DNA of 64,000 nt from Chitinophagaceae bacterium DXS (GCA_030345135.1 CP128386.1:3532706-3596705); one strand, 5' to 3'; counted from the stretch's first letter, positions 9,725 to 18,600 are shown. Numbers and translations are program-made. Notes: generated by a model not told the origin, from the sequence alone.

Positions 9725-10177
9725 TTAGCTAGCAACAAAAGCGCTGCTTTGAGGAAAATACCTTCCCGTACAAAGCCACCTTGTTGCCATATAGATTAAA
9801 AAACCAAAGGGCCCAAGCAGGCATGTGAACACAAGCGCAGGAATAATCTTCCAATGACTAATACCGCGTTTAACTGAATCTCTTTTGATCCATACAGCCA
9901 CCAGCAGATCGAAACATAAAATATGGCACCATGCCGCAGTGACTATTGGCCTGGATGAGAAAAGCTCCATTACACCATCTAACGATGAGAACTTCTGCAT
10001 TAATTCAGTACGAAAATTAATTGCGTTAAGCGCGGTATACGAGGCCGCAATGATAACTGCAATAATGCCGCCTACTACTTTGTTATAATGCAGCCAAAAA
10101 GGACTTACGAACAGTAATATTATCCAGCCGATACCGGCGATCATTACTACCAGGTTGAAGAACTGATCAATATTCAT
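9725..10177 (-). CDS. ABA4-like small integral membrane protein
   Basis: The product has 150 residues and four hydrophobic spans, at about 6-28, 36-55, 80-97 and 110-132. The stretch AWCHILCFDLLVAVWIKRDSVKRGI followed by LLGPFGFLIYMATRWL is the signature of the ABA4-like family (formerly DUF4281), named after the plant protein needed for neoxanthin formation. Bacterial homologues have no settled function. It starts 43 bp after the stop of the DyP peroxidase gene on the same strand and is probably the last gene of that transcript. A role in membrane isoprenoid or carotenoid oxidation is only a guess from context. Confidence 0.72.
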   Translation of the reverse strand: MNIDQFFNLVVMIAGIGWIILLFVSPFWLHYNKVVGGIIAVIIAASYTALNAINFRTELMQKFSSLDGVMELFSSRPIVTAAWCHILCFDLLVAVWIKRDSVKRGISHWKIIPALVFTCLLGPFGFLIYMATRWLCTGRYFPQSSAFVAS

Positions 10178-10220
10178 CGGTTTAATTTAAGCTTGCTTGA
10201 ATAGGTAGTTTTCCCTGGTA

Positions 10221-11645
10221 CTAGATGGTGGTTAGGTAATTGATAGTTGTGATTGACGGAAAAAAGAAATACGCACCGCCCCTTACTGTTACAAAACTCT
10301 TCATGCCTGTTATATATTTATTCACAGGTTTGGCAGGTATTGTAAATGTTTGTTCTGTTCCCGGCGGGCACACTTCTCTTATTCCACTAACAGGATCAGG
10401 ATCATTGTAGAGTTGCAAAAACTTTGGATAGTTGGCCCATGTATAGGAAATAAATTCAAACTGGCGCCCAATGTCAGCGTTAAAGCAGGTGAACATCAAT
10501 CCTACTTCAGTTTCCGGCTTGTGATTGGTTGGCGAACCTGCAAAAGGTTGCCCATACAATCTTGCCCTGCGTATAATACGATGTCTCCTGGTAAGTTTGA
10601 ATGATTTCTCCACGCCATTATCCTCGAACGCATCGCGTGGATTTGTGCGGCGTATATGTGAACCAAAAGGACATTTCAGACCTTCCTTGTCAGAATCCTG
10701 GTAGGTAAAATATGCTGTATAGTAATCAACTTCTTTATTGTCACCGGCAGGATCAGCATCAGGATAAAGCGATAATGGCGCGCCGCTTGGCCAGCGTCCC
10801 ATCATCTTGCTTGCAAGCTTCACACTTTCCTGTACATTCATGCTTCCATCATCATTTTTTGTCTTTTCATTCATGAAGGTCCAGTAGCCGTCCACATCTT
10901 CCTGCAGTTGACGCATAACCATGTAGGAGCCATTGCGGCCAATGTCTTTTTTACCTGTGCCCATCGGATCATAGGGCAGGTCGGACATGTTACCCTGATC
11001 CTTTGTAAGAATGGGCGTATCAGGAAAGACATTGTATTCATTTTTATACCCCATAATAAACTCACCCGCATTCACATAATCCTGCTCAGGCCCCTTGCGG
11101 TCGCTGCCTTTAATAAGCGGCTGGGATATACCGTCCCTGAATCCAAAATGTTCTTTATTAAAAGGAAGCGTTTGACCATCCAGTTCAAAAACATTTTTGA
11201 GGCCTGCAGCAAGAAACTGTTGTTCAAGCTGTTTGTAATAATTGATTGCAGTGGCTTCATCAGCGCCAAACACCATTAACAGGATGTGCGCTTCTTCATT
11301 ATTGGGACCACCCCAGCGCCATTTTTCAGGAGCACTGCTATCGTAGTCTGCCAGAATGCGCTGCCGGTGTGGTGTAGTCATTCCTTCATAAAATTCCCTG
11401 CGAAAATTGCTCAGGTTCTCTTCATTCATACCTAACGCCCGCAACCCTTGTGCCGTAAAGGCTATGTTGAGGCAATTGCTTTTGGGAAAATGGGTAACAT
11501 TGGTTATGCTACCACTAATATCTTTTAAAAAGGTTTTGGCAGCCGCAGCATCTGTTACATGCAGCATAACATAACGCGAATACATCATGTGCTTATAGCC
11601 TCTTACTATATAACCCTGGATATCTGCTTCTTCAAGTTTTTCCAT
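10221..11645 (-). CDS. DyP-type haem peroxidase
   Basis: The protein is 474 residues. It carries the diagnostic distal motif GFRDG (residues 168-172, catalytic Asp171 in HFGFRDGISQP), the conserved NGSYMVMRQLQEDVDGYW (about 238-255), and the proximal haem ligand in CPFGSHIRRTNPRDAF (His330). DyP peroxidases use H2O2 to oxidise dyes, phenolics, Mn2+ or unknown physiological partners. There is no signal peptide, so the enzyme is probably cytoplasmic or attached from the inside. The length and the extended insert around residues 190-300 fit the larger class of DyPs (C/D-like) rather than EfeB. It lies 53 bp after the unknown membrane protein and 43 bp before the ABA4-like gene, in one strand-consistent cluster with the GST-P450 fusion. 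Confidence 0.93.
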   Translation of the reverse strand: MEKLEEADIQGYIVRGYKHMMYSRYVMLHVTDAAAAKTFLKDISGSITNVTHFPKSNCLNIAFTAQGLRALGMNEENLSNFRREFYEGMTTPHRQRILADYDSSAPEKWRWGGPNNEEAHILLMVFGADEATAINYYKQLEQQFLAAGLKNVFELDGQTLPFNKEHFGFRDGISQPLIKGSDRKGPEQDYVNAGEFIMGYKNEYNVFPDTPILTKDQGNMSDLPYDPMGTGKKDIGRNGSYMVMRQLQEDVDGYWTFMNEKTKNDDGSMNVQESVKLASKMMGRWPSGAPLSLYPDADPAGDNKEVDYYTAYFTYQDSDKEGLKCPFGSHIRRTNPRDAFEDNGVEKSFKLTRRHRIIRRARLYGQPFAGSPTNHKPETEVGLMFTCFNADIGRQFEFISYTWANYPKFLQLYNDPDPVSGIREVCPPGTEQTFTIPAKPVNKYITGMKSFVTVRGGAYFFFPSITTINYLTTI

Positions 11646-11698
11646 AAAATGAAGTTGATTTTTTATTGTACTGGTTTCAGTTGTGTTGAAGCATTTAA

Positions 11699-12958
11699 TT
11701 AAAAGCGGTTTAAGAAACGTTGCGCTTCCGCTTCAGTAGTGTTCAGCATAAGTTCATTCCTGATATAGGTATTGTTCATTACATTCTTAATAGAAAGATT
11801 GGGATAAGCACAGTACCACACAGCGGTTGGTATTTGATAATAGCGGCTCCATGCAAGAAAATGTTCTTCGTCATACGCGCCGCCTGTAAACAGAAACCGG
11901 GTTGGCGGAAAGTTTACCGTATTGCTCCAGATGCCTGTTAATCCCCAACCGGACTTGTCTATAAAATCTCCGAGATACTGTTGCCAGCTTCCATCAAAAT
12001 TGCTGAAGAAAAGCATACGCTTTTGATCATCCATCAACAACCACCGTGCGAAATGGATTGTTGGAATACCCATCAGCTTACCTTTTACAAACAGGTTTTT
12101 AACAAGCGACTTTGCAAACAACATTAAGCCCATCAACGTTATAAGCCGTATTTGCCCGGGCTTCATAATAAGAAGTTGTGTAAACTGGTTCTGATTATGA
12201 AAATCTTCATATTCTTCCAGCTTGCGGATATGTGCGCCATCTATCTGGCTGGAGGTAAGTCCCAGCGCTTTATCCTTGCGCTCATACAGAAAATGAATGA
12301 CCAGTATCCATATAATAATAAACGGCAAAAGCACCAGCAGAATAAGCCCCAGCAATGCCATGCCAAGCCAGTTTTCCTTTGGCAGCTTTACACTCTCCCG
12401 CGCCCATTGAAACTCGGTTTTCGAAAGAACATCTGTTTTTATTGCGGCATGAATTTCTTTTGCAGATTGACTGCCCCATTTGCCGTTGCGAATTAAATTA
12501 AGGATGTATTCCCGTAGTTCGTTTTCCTTGCGGATCTGGACTAATGTACGTCCGGGGGCACCGGCAAAAAATGCTGACGCCTTTACGCGCCATTTTTCCA
12601 GGTATGCTTTTCTTGTTGCAGGATTTCTGTTAGCAGCATCAGGATAACCTTCGCAATTTTCATATAGCTTATCAATAAAATCACCGCAAGTAGTAGCAAG
12701 CGCTGTTAGCTGAGCATCTTCATCCCCATCGTAATCCGTACCCAACACGAATTTTGCGGGATAGCTGTTTCCTGATTCATCAGGCGGCTGGGCTTCCAGC
12801 AAAACAAGTCGCAGATAATGTATCGTGTCAACATTCTGAAAGGATTGCTGCACGCCGTTATCCAATCCCGATCTTATTTGCTTTAAAACTGTATCCAGGT
12901 TGTTGTAGGCCGAAGGAATTACTGGCGTAGCCAGTGTAAGCGGTTGTTGGCGAACCAT
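11699..12958 (-). CDS. unrecognised membrane protein with an internal duplication, between P450 and DyP genes
   Basis: I do not recognise a named family. The 419 residues contain one strong membrane segment at about 197-225 and a weaker hydrophobic stretch at about 270-290. The two soluble arms resemble each other. Residues 45-97 contain TIHYLRLVLLEA and later VLGTDYDGD...CGDFIDKLY. Residues 300-335 contain TIHFARWLLMDDQKRMLFFS followed by NFDGSW...LGDFIDK. The shared pattern (TIHxxR, then a strand ending in DYDG/NFDG, then a helix with DFID) suggests two copies of one alpha/beta ferredoxin-like unit flanking a membrane hairpin. It has no haem motif. Its place between the GST-P450 and DyP genes (69 and 53 bp gaps) argues for a shared role, perhaps a membrane scaffold; that is inference. 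Confidence 0.75.
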   Translation of the reverse strand: MVRQQPLTLATPVIPSAYNNLDTVLKQIRSGLDNGVQQSFQNVDTIHYLRLVLLEAQPPDESGNSYPAKFVLGTDYDGDEDAQLTALATTCGDFIDKLYENCEGYPDAANRNPATRKAYLEKWRVKASAFFAGAPGRTLVQIRKENELREYILNLIRNGKWGSQSAKEIHAAIKTDVLSKTEFQWARESVKLPKENWLGMALLGLILLVLLPFIIIWILVIHFLYERKDKALGLTSSQIDGAHIRKLEEYEDFHNQNQFTQLLIMKPGQIRLITLMGLMLFAKSLVKNLFVKGKLMGIPTIHFARWLLMDDQKRMLFFSNFDGSWQQYLGDFIDKSGWGLTGIWSNTVNFPPTRFLFTGGAYDEEHFLAWSRYYQIPTAVWYCAYPNLSIKNVMNNTYIRNELMLNTTEAEAQRFLNRF

Positions 12959-13027
12959 GATATAATTGTTTACTGATTGTTTAGAAGGAACAGAAGGGTA
13001 TACTTATAAAATGCGTTTACGAACGCC

Positions 13028-15139
13028 TTATTCATCGTCATCACTACCATCAAACGCCACAACAAAATTTGTAGGAAAAGGCCCCTGTTGTAAACCGGTC
13101 CTCATGCCCGCACGCCCGTCACCTCTTCTAACGTTCTTTAATCTTAAAACTGAAGCTACTAATTCAGAGATAGTGACAGCGTTAATGTATTTGCCATAGC
13201 ACTCGTGCAAACCATAACCGTAGTTCATGTACACGGACGTTCTTTCCGGGTCAAATTTTTTGGGTTCGGGAAATGCAGCAGGATCGAACATGGCAGCAGC
13301 CGTTAACGCAAACACCTTTGTTTTGGCAGGGATGGTGTATGCCTTGTTTCCTTTGCCCCTGAGCTCCTGCTTTGTTTCTGAATAGCGTATAACACCGGGC
13401 TGTGCAGGATTAAAACGCAGCGCTTCGGAAACGTAACCATACATTTTCTTCATGTCCTTTGCGCGGGCTACTTCTTCTGCTCCCGGTAAAACGTCGGGAC
13501 GGTTCAGCAGCTCATCCAGCACCAGCACAACAGCCTTATTTGTTGTTTCCAGAATACCTGTCAACAAGCCGCCAACGTTACGCTGCAATGTATCATCATC
13601 AAACCACTCGTTACCCGGTTGCTGCTGCATTAACAGCAGGCGGTTAAGAATATTATCGTCAAGTGTTTTTCCGTCTTTCAGCATTTGCTTGCGATCCTCA
13701 ATCAGTTCCAGAATCCAGTCACGGCGCTGCAATGCTGCATCTACAGCAAGCTTGTGCTTGGCTGCATTACCCGTAAAATTGAGAAAGAGATCATAGAATA
13801 GTGCGCGGTGCCAAAGCTTCATTTTTTCTAAGGTTGGCGCCGGTACACCAAAATAAAAATCCAGCAGTTTAACCAGTACGGGATAGTTTAATGTATTTGG
13901 CACATCTATCCTTCCATAATCTTTTACGTTTGCGATTATTTCGTCAGCGGCATTTCTTACAAATCCTCTTATCAGTTCAAGATCATCTTTTTTTGTTGCT
14001 GCTCTTACAAAATTCCGTTCGCGATCAAACTGCGGGTTATCTCTATCCCAGCCAAGAAAAAACGCGCCGCGTTGATCGGCCATTTTTTTTGAGTTGATTT
14101 CCTCTACCGTAAAGTCAAGATCACGTTCCAGCAATTCTGTAACAAGATCATTCCTGTTTACAGTCATCAATTTCAACGGACCAAGCTTTAGAACGGGATA
14201 TTTTTTTTGCAGGAAATAAAAGAGATTGGCTTTACTAATGTTCATGGATAGTTTCAGCCTGTCAACAATTGTTGCAAGCAGACCGGGCTCTTTCGGCATA
14301 TCAGAAGGCAGACGCTTTGGCGGGCGGTCTTCCTGGTAAAGACGAAGCACAAACTGTCCTGCAGCGGTAGCTCTTAATTCATCTATTACAAGCCTGTAAG
14401 CATCCGGCACCTGGTTTATTTTAGGTGTAACACTGCCGCATTCTTCAGGCAATATTAATGGAGAAGAAATGGATGCAAAAGCAATATCAGCTAACGTAGG
14501 TGTATCGCCTGTAAGATATTTTCTGCCATCGGCCAGTAGTCCATTCACCCGGGCGAATGTTTTACGGATAAAGTCAAGTAACTGATCAGAGGAGCAACCA
14601 GACAGGTTATGATCACTCTTTAAAGCGGCGGAGATAGATCCGAATTTAAAACTATAATTCAGCCTTTCACCAATGGGTACATGGCGCGTGAATACAGCTT
14701 TTGCAAATGAGGCATTTGGCAGCATTTGCAGATAAACATATTTAGTTACAGCTTCTTCGTATTCGCCATTAAAAAGGTTATAAAGATCCAACACCTCTTT
14801 CTTCCTGCCTGTTTCAGCCGGAACCATTTTTTTCGAGCTCAGGCAATTCTGCTCGCAGTATTGTACAACGCTGTTGGTAGTATAAATAAGGCCATCATTC
14901 ATCACTAAAACGGGATTGTTCCGTATGCCGTTATTATCAGTAAGTTTTTGTATTACCTTCTTATACAATCCTGGCGCATGCACCTCGTCTTTGTAAGGTA
15001 TTCCGTTAAGATCCAGTATCCAGCGGGCTATTTCGTCCGTTCCCCCAATACTATTGCTTACAAATGTGGGAAATGTCTTGGAATAGTTGAATGACTTCCT
15101 GAAATAGATTTGATCAGGATCGTTGTATGGGTTAGTCAT
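13028..15139 (-). CDS. fusion of a glutathione S-transferase-like domain and a cytochrome P450
   Basis: A single 703-residue frame holds two modules. Residues about 24-100 look like a thioredoxin-fold GST N-domain (NNPVLVMNDGLIYTTNSVVQYCEQ), and 110-270 like a helical GST C-domain with the N-capping motif TPTLADIAFA (213-222). Residues about 290-700 are a P450. The acid-alcohol pair is E531-T532 in the I helix (TGILETTNKA), the ExxR pair is E572/R575 (SEALR), a PERF-like FDPERTS follows, and the haem loop is NYGYGLHECYGK with ligand Cys647. No reductase or ferredoxin domain is attached or adjacent, so electrons may come from peroxide or from unlinked partners. It is the first gene of a minus-strand cluster with the unknown membrane protein and DyP peroxidase. 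The substrate is unknown. Confidence 0.9.
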   Translation of the reverse strand: MTNPYNDPDQIYFRKSFNYSKTFPTFVSNSIGGTDEIARWILDLNGIPYKDEVHAPGLYKKVIQKLTDNNGIRNNPVLVMNDGLIYTTNSVVQYCEQNCLSSKKMVPAETGRKKEVLDLYNLFNGEYEEAVTKYVYLQMLPNASFAKAVFTRHVPIGERLNYSFKFGSISAALKSDHNLSGCSSDQLLDFIRKTFARVNGLLADGRKYLTGDTPTLADIAFASISSPLILPEECGSVTPKINQVPDAYRLVIDELRATAAGQFVLRLYQEDRPPKRLPSDMPKEPGLLATIVDRLKLSMNISKANLFYFLQKKYPVLKLGPLKLMTVNRNDLVTELLERDLDFTVEEINSKKMADQRGAFFLGWDRDNPQFDRERNFVRAATKKDDLELIRGFVRNAADEIIANVKDYGRIDVPNTLNYPVLVKLLDFYFGVPAPTLEKMKLWHRALFYDLFLNFTGNAAKHKLAVDAALQRRDWILELIEDRKQMLKDGKTLDDNILNRLLLMQQQPGNEWFDDDTLQRNVGGLLTGILETTNKAVVLVLDELLNRPDVLPGAEEVARAKDMKKMYGYVSEALRFNPAQPGVIRYSETKQELRGKGNKAYTIPAKTKVFALTAAAMFDPAAFPEPKKFDPERTSVYMNYGYGLHECYGKYINAVTISELVASVLRLKNVRRGDGRAGMRTGLQQGPFPTNFVVAFDGSDDDE

Positions 15140-15169
15140 AAGTTTATGAACGGGGTGTTTAAATTATGG

Positions 15170-15192
15170 CAACAGAAGATTATCTTCTGTTG
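15170..15192. promoter_or_regulatory. perfect 23-bp palindrome upstream of the GST-P450 gene
   Basis: CAACAGAAGAT (15170-15180) and ATCTTCTGTTG (15182-15192) are exact reverse complements around a single T. The site ends 30 bp before the GST-P450 start, in the 269-bp gap shared with the divergent DUF202 gene. The near-zero loop favours a dimeric repressor operator over an RNA terminator. No regulator gene is adjacent. Confidence 0.6.
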
Positions 15193-15408
15193 AAATCGTT
15201 TCAATATCAAAATAACAAATATTTTCGAGAAAAGAAAATGTGATTTACCGGATTACCGGGCGGATAAATCACAGCATAAAGCCAGCACCGTTGGGTTAAC
15301 CAACAGCCTGAGCAAATAATCCTGGCAAACATGTTTGGACCATTAAACAAGGCCGCATTTACGATCGTTTTATCCGTTCTCACAGAAAAAAAAAGCAAAA
15401 CGATTTTT

Positions 15409-15804
15409 ATGACAGACTCCAATACCGATCAAAAGAATCTTGCTAAAGCAAGTGACCATCTGGCTAACGAGCGAACATTCCTGGCGTGGATACGTACCGC
15501 AATTGCCGCAATGGGATTTGGATTTGTGGTGGTAAAATTTTCGCTGTTTGTTAAACAGCTTTCGCTTGTGTTTACAGACAAGCCCATTGTTTCCACAAGC
15601 AAGGGTTATTCCGGAGCAATCGGTATTTCCCTCGTTTGCCTCGGCGCCCTGATTGCGGTTTTATCTTTCTTACGATATAAGCGAATTGAAAAAAGTCTCA
15701 AAAACAATGAGTTCTATCCTTCATCAAGATTGATTGTTATTTTGATGCTTGCGATATTGTTTGGAGGCTTCTTCCTGGTTCTGTATTTAGTGCCGAATAT
15801 TTAG
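15409..15804 (+). CDS. DUF202 (YidH-like) small membrane protein
   Basis: I take ATG 15409, giving 131 residues; an earlier start at 15331 would add an unrelated polar stretch. DHLANERTFLAWIRTAIAAMGFGFVVVKF is the DUF202 signature (conserved ERTFLAWIRT). Three membrane spans follow, at roughly 27-45, 72-93 and 108-128. Family members are inner-membrane proteins of unknown function; some occur as short chains beside vacuolar transporter chaperone or phosphate-related genes, but not here. It is divergent from the GST-P450 operon and may share its control region. Confidence 0.88.
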   Translation: MTDSNTDQKNLAKASDHLANERTFLAWIRTAIAAMGFGFVVVKFSLFVKQLSLVFTDKPIVSTSKGYSGAIGISLVCLGALIAVLSFLRYKRIEKSLKNNEFYPSSRLIVILMLAILFGGFFLVLYLVPNI

Positions 15805-16583
15805 ACACTGCACATCCAATCTCGTTTACTTGAGAAAGTATCTTCAACTTTGAGATGTCTTATCATTCCAATGACAGGTTTTATAACAGCAACAGATTTT
15901 CCCGTAGGGAATTAAGTTCAGTAGAAATGTTCGAATCGAGAACCTCATAGCCCGTTAGGGCTTTAACCAAATAAAAGGGATTAATGTCCTACGGACAAGA
16001 AAGGCCTTGTATGTTTTGTTTTCTATTGAGCTTAAAGTCCTACGGACTATCGATGAAAAATGTACTGTCGTCTCTTTTTGATTGTGGGCAACCAAATTTA
16101 CTCCCCGACATGGCTATCCTGGCTTATCCTAAAAAGTAGTCACAGCAACACCAATAACGACTATATAATAATTTGGAAGTTTGCACCCGCATAGTCGCCT
16201 CGACTAGAGAATTTGGTCTGAACAGGCAAGACTGCGCAACTTTAGACCTCACAGCAATATTGCATTAAACTTTGAAAAACGCAAAGCCCACAATCGCCAC
16301 CTGCTTAATTTCAGCTACTTTTAATTTCTTCACCTTGTCAACATCCTCCCAAACGCTAATCATGCCAATTAGCCGTTCACCCAAAAAGTATTCAGCAAAT
16401 CAAAGAGCTTTGTAACTTAACAAAGACTTTCGCGACCCAACTGCGGAAAACCAGATCAACAGGCAGGTTTAAAATTCCCCAACAATTTACATTCCCGCCA
16501 AATAGCAGACTTACCATAAATTTTTATTGTAGCGCCATTTAATACGCTATGTGACTATTATATACACTTAAAAAATTAAACAG
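15805..16583. repeat. 779-bp gap with REP-like palindromes and no firm gene
   Basis: From about 15898 to 16050 there are several short palindromic motifs: CCCGTAGGG, CCCGTTAGGG followed by CTTT, and GTCCTACGGAC twice (about 15983 and 16037). Such clustered small palindromes look like REP-type elements. The rest (16060-16580) is unique, AT-rich sequence. A 32-codon minus-strand frame (16265-16363) is the only reading frame that caught my eye, and I do not call it a gene. Confidence 0.5.
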
Positions 16584-17006
16584 ATGAAAAAGCATGCTAT
16601 CCTCTTTTCTTTGCTGCTGATATGCGGCACAGCCACCTTTGCACAATGCGGTAAAAAACTCCTTCTTAATTCTGTGAAAACAGAATACCTGGATTCTACC
16701 AACACACTGCAACGATCTGTAGACGAAAACACATCTATTGAAATCAGCGACTCGGAAATTACTATCAAACCCGCGGACAACACAATAACGGGTGCCGTAA
16801 AGTCTCAAACCTGTAGCTGGAGCGTACCTTATAAAGAAGGGAAAAGTGTTATTAAAACATTACTGAAAACGCAAAATGACGAACGAAGCGCTACGCTTAC
16901 GATTGAAGGCAAAAATGGAGTTGTGACCATGCTTGTGGAAATGGCAGAAGATCCAAACAAGAAAATCAGGGTTACACTTACCAGGTTCGAAGAGTTTCCG
17001 GGATAA
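16584..17006 (+). CDS. small secreted protein of unknown function
   Basis: The 140 residues begin with a classical signal peptide (MKKHAILFSLLLICGTATFA) cut before QCGKK. The mature domain of about 120 residues is rich in Thr, Lys and Glu with alternating strand-like segments (SIEISDSEITIKPAD, SATLTIEGKNGVVTMLVEM). It is probably a small beta-rich periplasmic protein. I recognise no family or catalytic motif. The gene converges with the acetyltransferase gene, with only 15 bp between the stops. Confidence 0.72.
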   Translation: MKKHAILFSLLLICGTATFAQCGKKLLLNSVKTEYLDSTNTLQRSVDENTSIEISDSEITIKPADNTITGAVKSQTCSWSVPYKEGKSVIKTLLKTQNDERSATLTIEGKNGVVTMLVEMAEDPNKKIRVTLTRFEEFPG

Positions 17007-17021
17007 AAGGGCACTCCATAT

Positions 17022-17768
17022 TTATGAAAGATTCCCTTTCAGCATAAAGCCAACAATCTTCATTCCGGCTTTTATGAGGGTGGCTTTGGATGCTTTATTT
17101 TGCAGGTTACATCTTGCCGCCGGCACTTTGCCTGCCTGGTATGTAACTTTTTTCAACTCCTGTATTATATAAGCACCAAAGCCTTTTTTACGGCAGTTTT
17201 CTTTAACCTCCATGTACAGGTCTGCAAAAGGCGCGTTATAGTGCATTAGAAAGCCTCCTGTAGCAACTATTTCGTTATTCCATTCCACCACGTATTCGCC
17301 CTCGCCTTCAACATGATGCTCAAAAATTCTATCATCCGCTTTTTTTAGCCGGAAACTTGCACCAACGATGGAATGGTCAGTCAACATTCCATCTTCAAAC
17401 AAAACAACCGTAGTTTTTATTTCGTGCGCAAATTCAAGCAGTGCAGCAGACGTGAAAGGATCATTACTTTGGCTTTCAATATACAGCGGGTGCGCAGTCT
17501 CGATAGCCGCCACAAAAAAGCGACTTGAAAAGCGATTATACTCCGGCAATACAAAAAACTCAAAAACAGTATCTTTTATATTCCGGTCATCTCCGCCACA
17601 CAAAGCGATATAGCCTGCCGGCATATTATCATAGCGAAACATATAAACATCTGCCCAACCACGTTCGTGATATGCATTGTGAATGAACTGGCAATTGATC
17701 GCCCTTAAAAACAAATTCCGTAATGAAACTGTTTCGTGTTTGGTAGTTTTAGATACTTGCACTTTCAT
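17022..17768 (-). CDS. GNAT-family N-acetyltransferase
   Basis: The 248-residue protein has its GNAT core in the C-terminal half. The strand FADLYMEVKENCRKKGFGAYIIQELKK carries the acetyl-CoA loop (RKKGFGA, about residues 193-199). It is followed by ARCNLQNKASKATLIKAGM, the usual N-x-x-S/A-x-x-x-x-x-K-x-G region before the last strand. The N-terminal 130 residues (FLRAINCQFIHNAYHERGWADVYMFRYDNMPAGYIALCG) look like a second, degenerate GNAT lobe, as found in tandem GNAT proteins. The acceptor is unknown. Confidence 0.82.
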   Translation of the reverse strand: MKVQVSKTTKHETVSLRNLFLRAINCQFIHNAYHERGWADVYMFRYDNMPAGYIALCGGDDRNIKDTVFEFFVLPEYNRFSSRFFVAAIETAHPLYIESQSNDPFTSAALLEFAHEIKTTVVLFEDGMLTDHSIVGASFRLKKADDRIFEHHVEGEGEYVVEWNNEIVATGGFLMHYNAPFADLYMEVKENCRKKGFGAYIIQELKKVTYQAGKVPAARCNLQNKASKATLIKAGMKIVGFMLKGNLS

Positions 17769-17819
17769 ACTGAGGGACTTTACGTATTGTGGCTATTTTA
17801 GAGAATGTGAGTCGCGCTA

Positions 17820-17875
17820 AAGTACGATTTACGAAGCCTGCCCGTATGAAACATTCAGGCGGGTACGAAGTACTT
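17820..17875. repeat. 56-bp palindromic dispersed element, copy 1
   Basis: The element starts AAGTACGATTTACGA and ends GGGTACGAAGTACTT, with GCCTGCCCG and AGGCGGG inside. The ends and inner GC arms can pair to form a hairpin. A second copy with the same ends lies at 30529-30588, and partial copies at about 7013, 17946 and 37032. No protein is encoded. Confidence 0.7.
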
Positions 17876-18021
17876 AATTCCAAGACCCTACGGCTTTTTA
17901 ACATACAATCGGATGTCATGCTTTCAATAAATATGAGTCCACACTAAGTACGATTTACAAAGGCTTGCTATTCTAACATCTGGTTAAAAGAGTAATATTG
18001 GAGATAGCCGGCAATCGCATG

Positions 18022-18453
18022 TCATGCCTTCAACAGCAATTTCTTAAACTTCTCCAGTTCTTTAACTTCGGTACTATTCAGCGTTTCGTTGTTATCGTAT
18101 TTTGATTTTAAAAAAAGAACCCGCTTGTGCTGGGGATACTTCGCAAGGATTTCACTGATCAAAGAACCTGCATATTCATCTTTCACAAACATTGGAGCTG
18201 CTTCCACTACCTCCGATTTAAAACGGTTGGGCATCTTCAAAATGGTGGCTTCCAACGTGGCCAGCCAGTTCGGCGGCAGATCCTTTACTTTTTGTGCTTT
18301 TAAAAAAAGCCCCTGCAATTGCTTTTTACTCAGACTTCCACGTTCCTCGTACTGGTGCCATAGGCTTTGTATAAATATGGCATCCGGAAAAGCTTTATAG
18401 CATGCTTCCAGTATTTTATCAATTATGTCCAGGCCGGCCTTTTTCTTCTGCAT
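18022..18453 (-). CDS. hypothetical protein, mainly helical
   Basis: The 143 residues are charged and helix-forming throughout. A Lys-rich start (MQKKKAGLDIIDKILEACYKAF) leads to SLWHQYEERGSLSKKQLQGLFLKAQ, and the C-terminus is rich in Lys/Glu/Leu (STEVKELEKFKKLLLKA). There is no signal peptide or membrane segment, so it is probably cytoplasmic. I recognise no named domain. Its codon usage looks like its neighbours, and the frame is long relative to any overlapping alternative. Confidence 0.68.
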   Translation of the reverse strand: MQKKKAGLDIIDKILEACYKAFPDAIFIQSLWHQYEERGSLSKKQLQGLFLKAQKVKDLPPNWLATLEATILKMPNRFKSEVVEAAPMFVKDEYAGSLISEILAKYPQHKRVLFLKSKYDNNETLNSTEVKELEKFKKLLLKA

Positions 18454-18600
18454 CCCTTGTATTCGTTTACTTCACCCAAAGGTAAAAGCCCTCACTATCC
18501 ATTGCAAATTGCAGCCAATAAAGTTTTACTGAATTAAATACAAAGTGAAAAATAGCATCTGCTTAATACCGATTTTTAGTTTAATAGCTTAAATTTATTC

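Noticed and set aside
10908..11279. 123-codon frame opposite the DyP gene
   Set aside because: Covers the conserved GxxDG region on the other strand and has no independent support.
15805..16583. A 32-codon minus-strand frame at 16265-16363
   Set aside because: Too short, no ribosome-binding or homology evidence, and the frame is closed shortly upstream.
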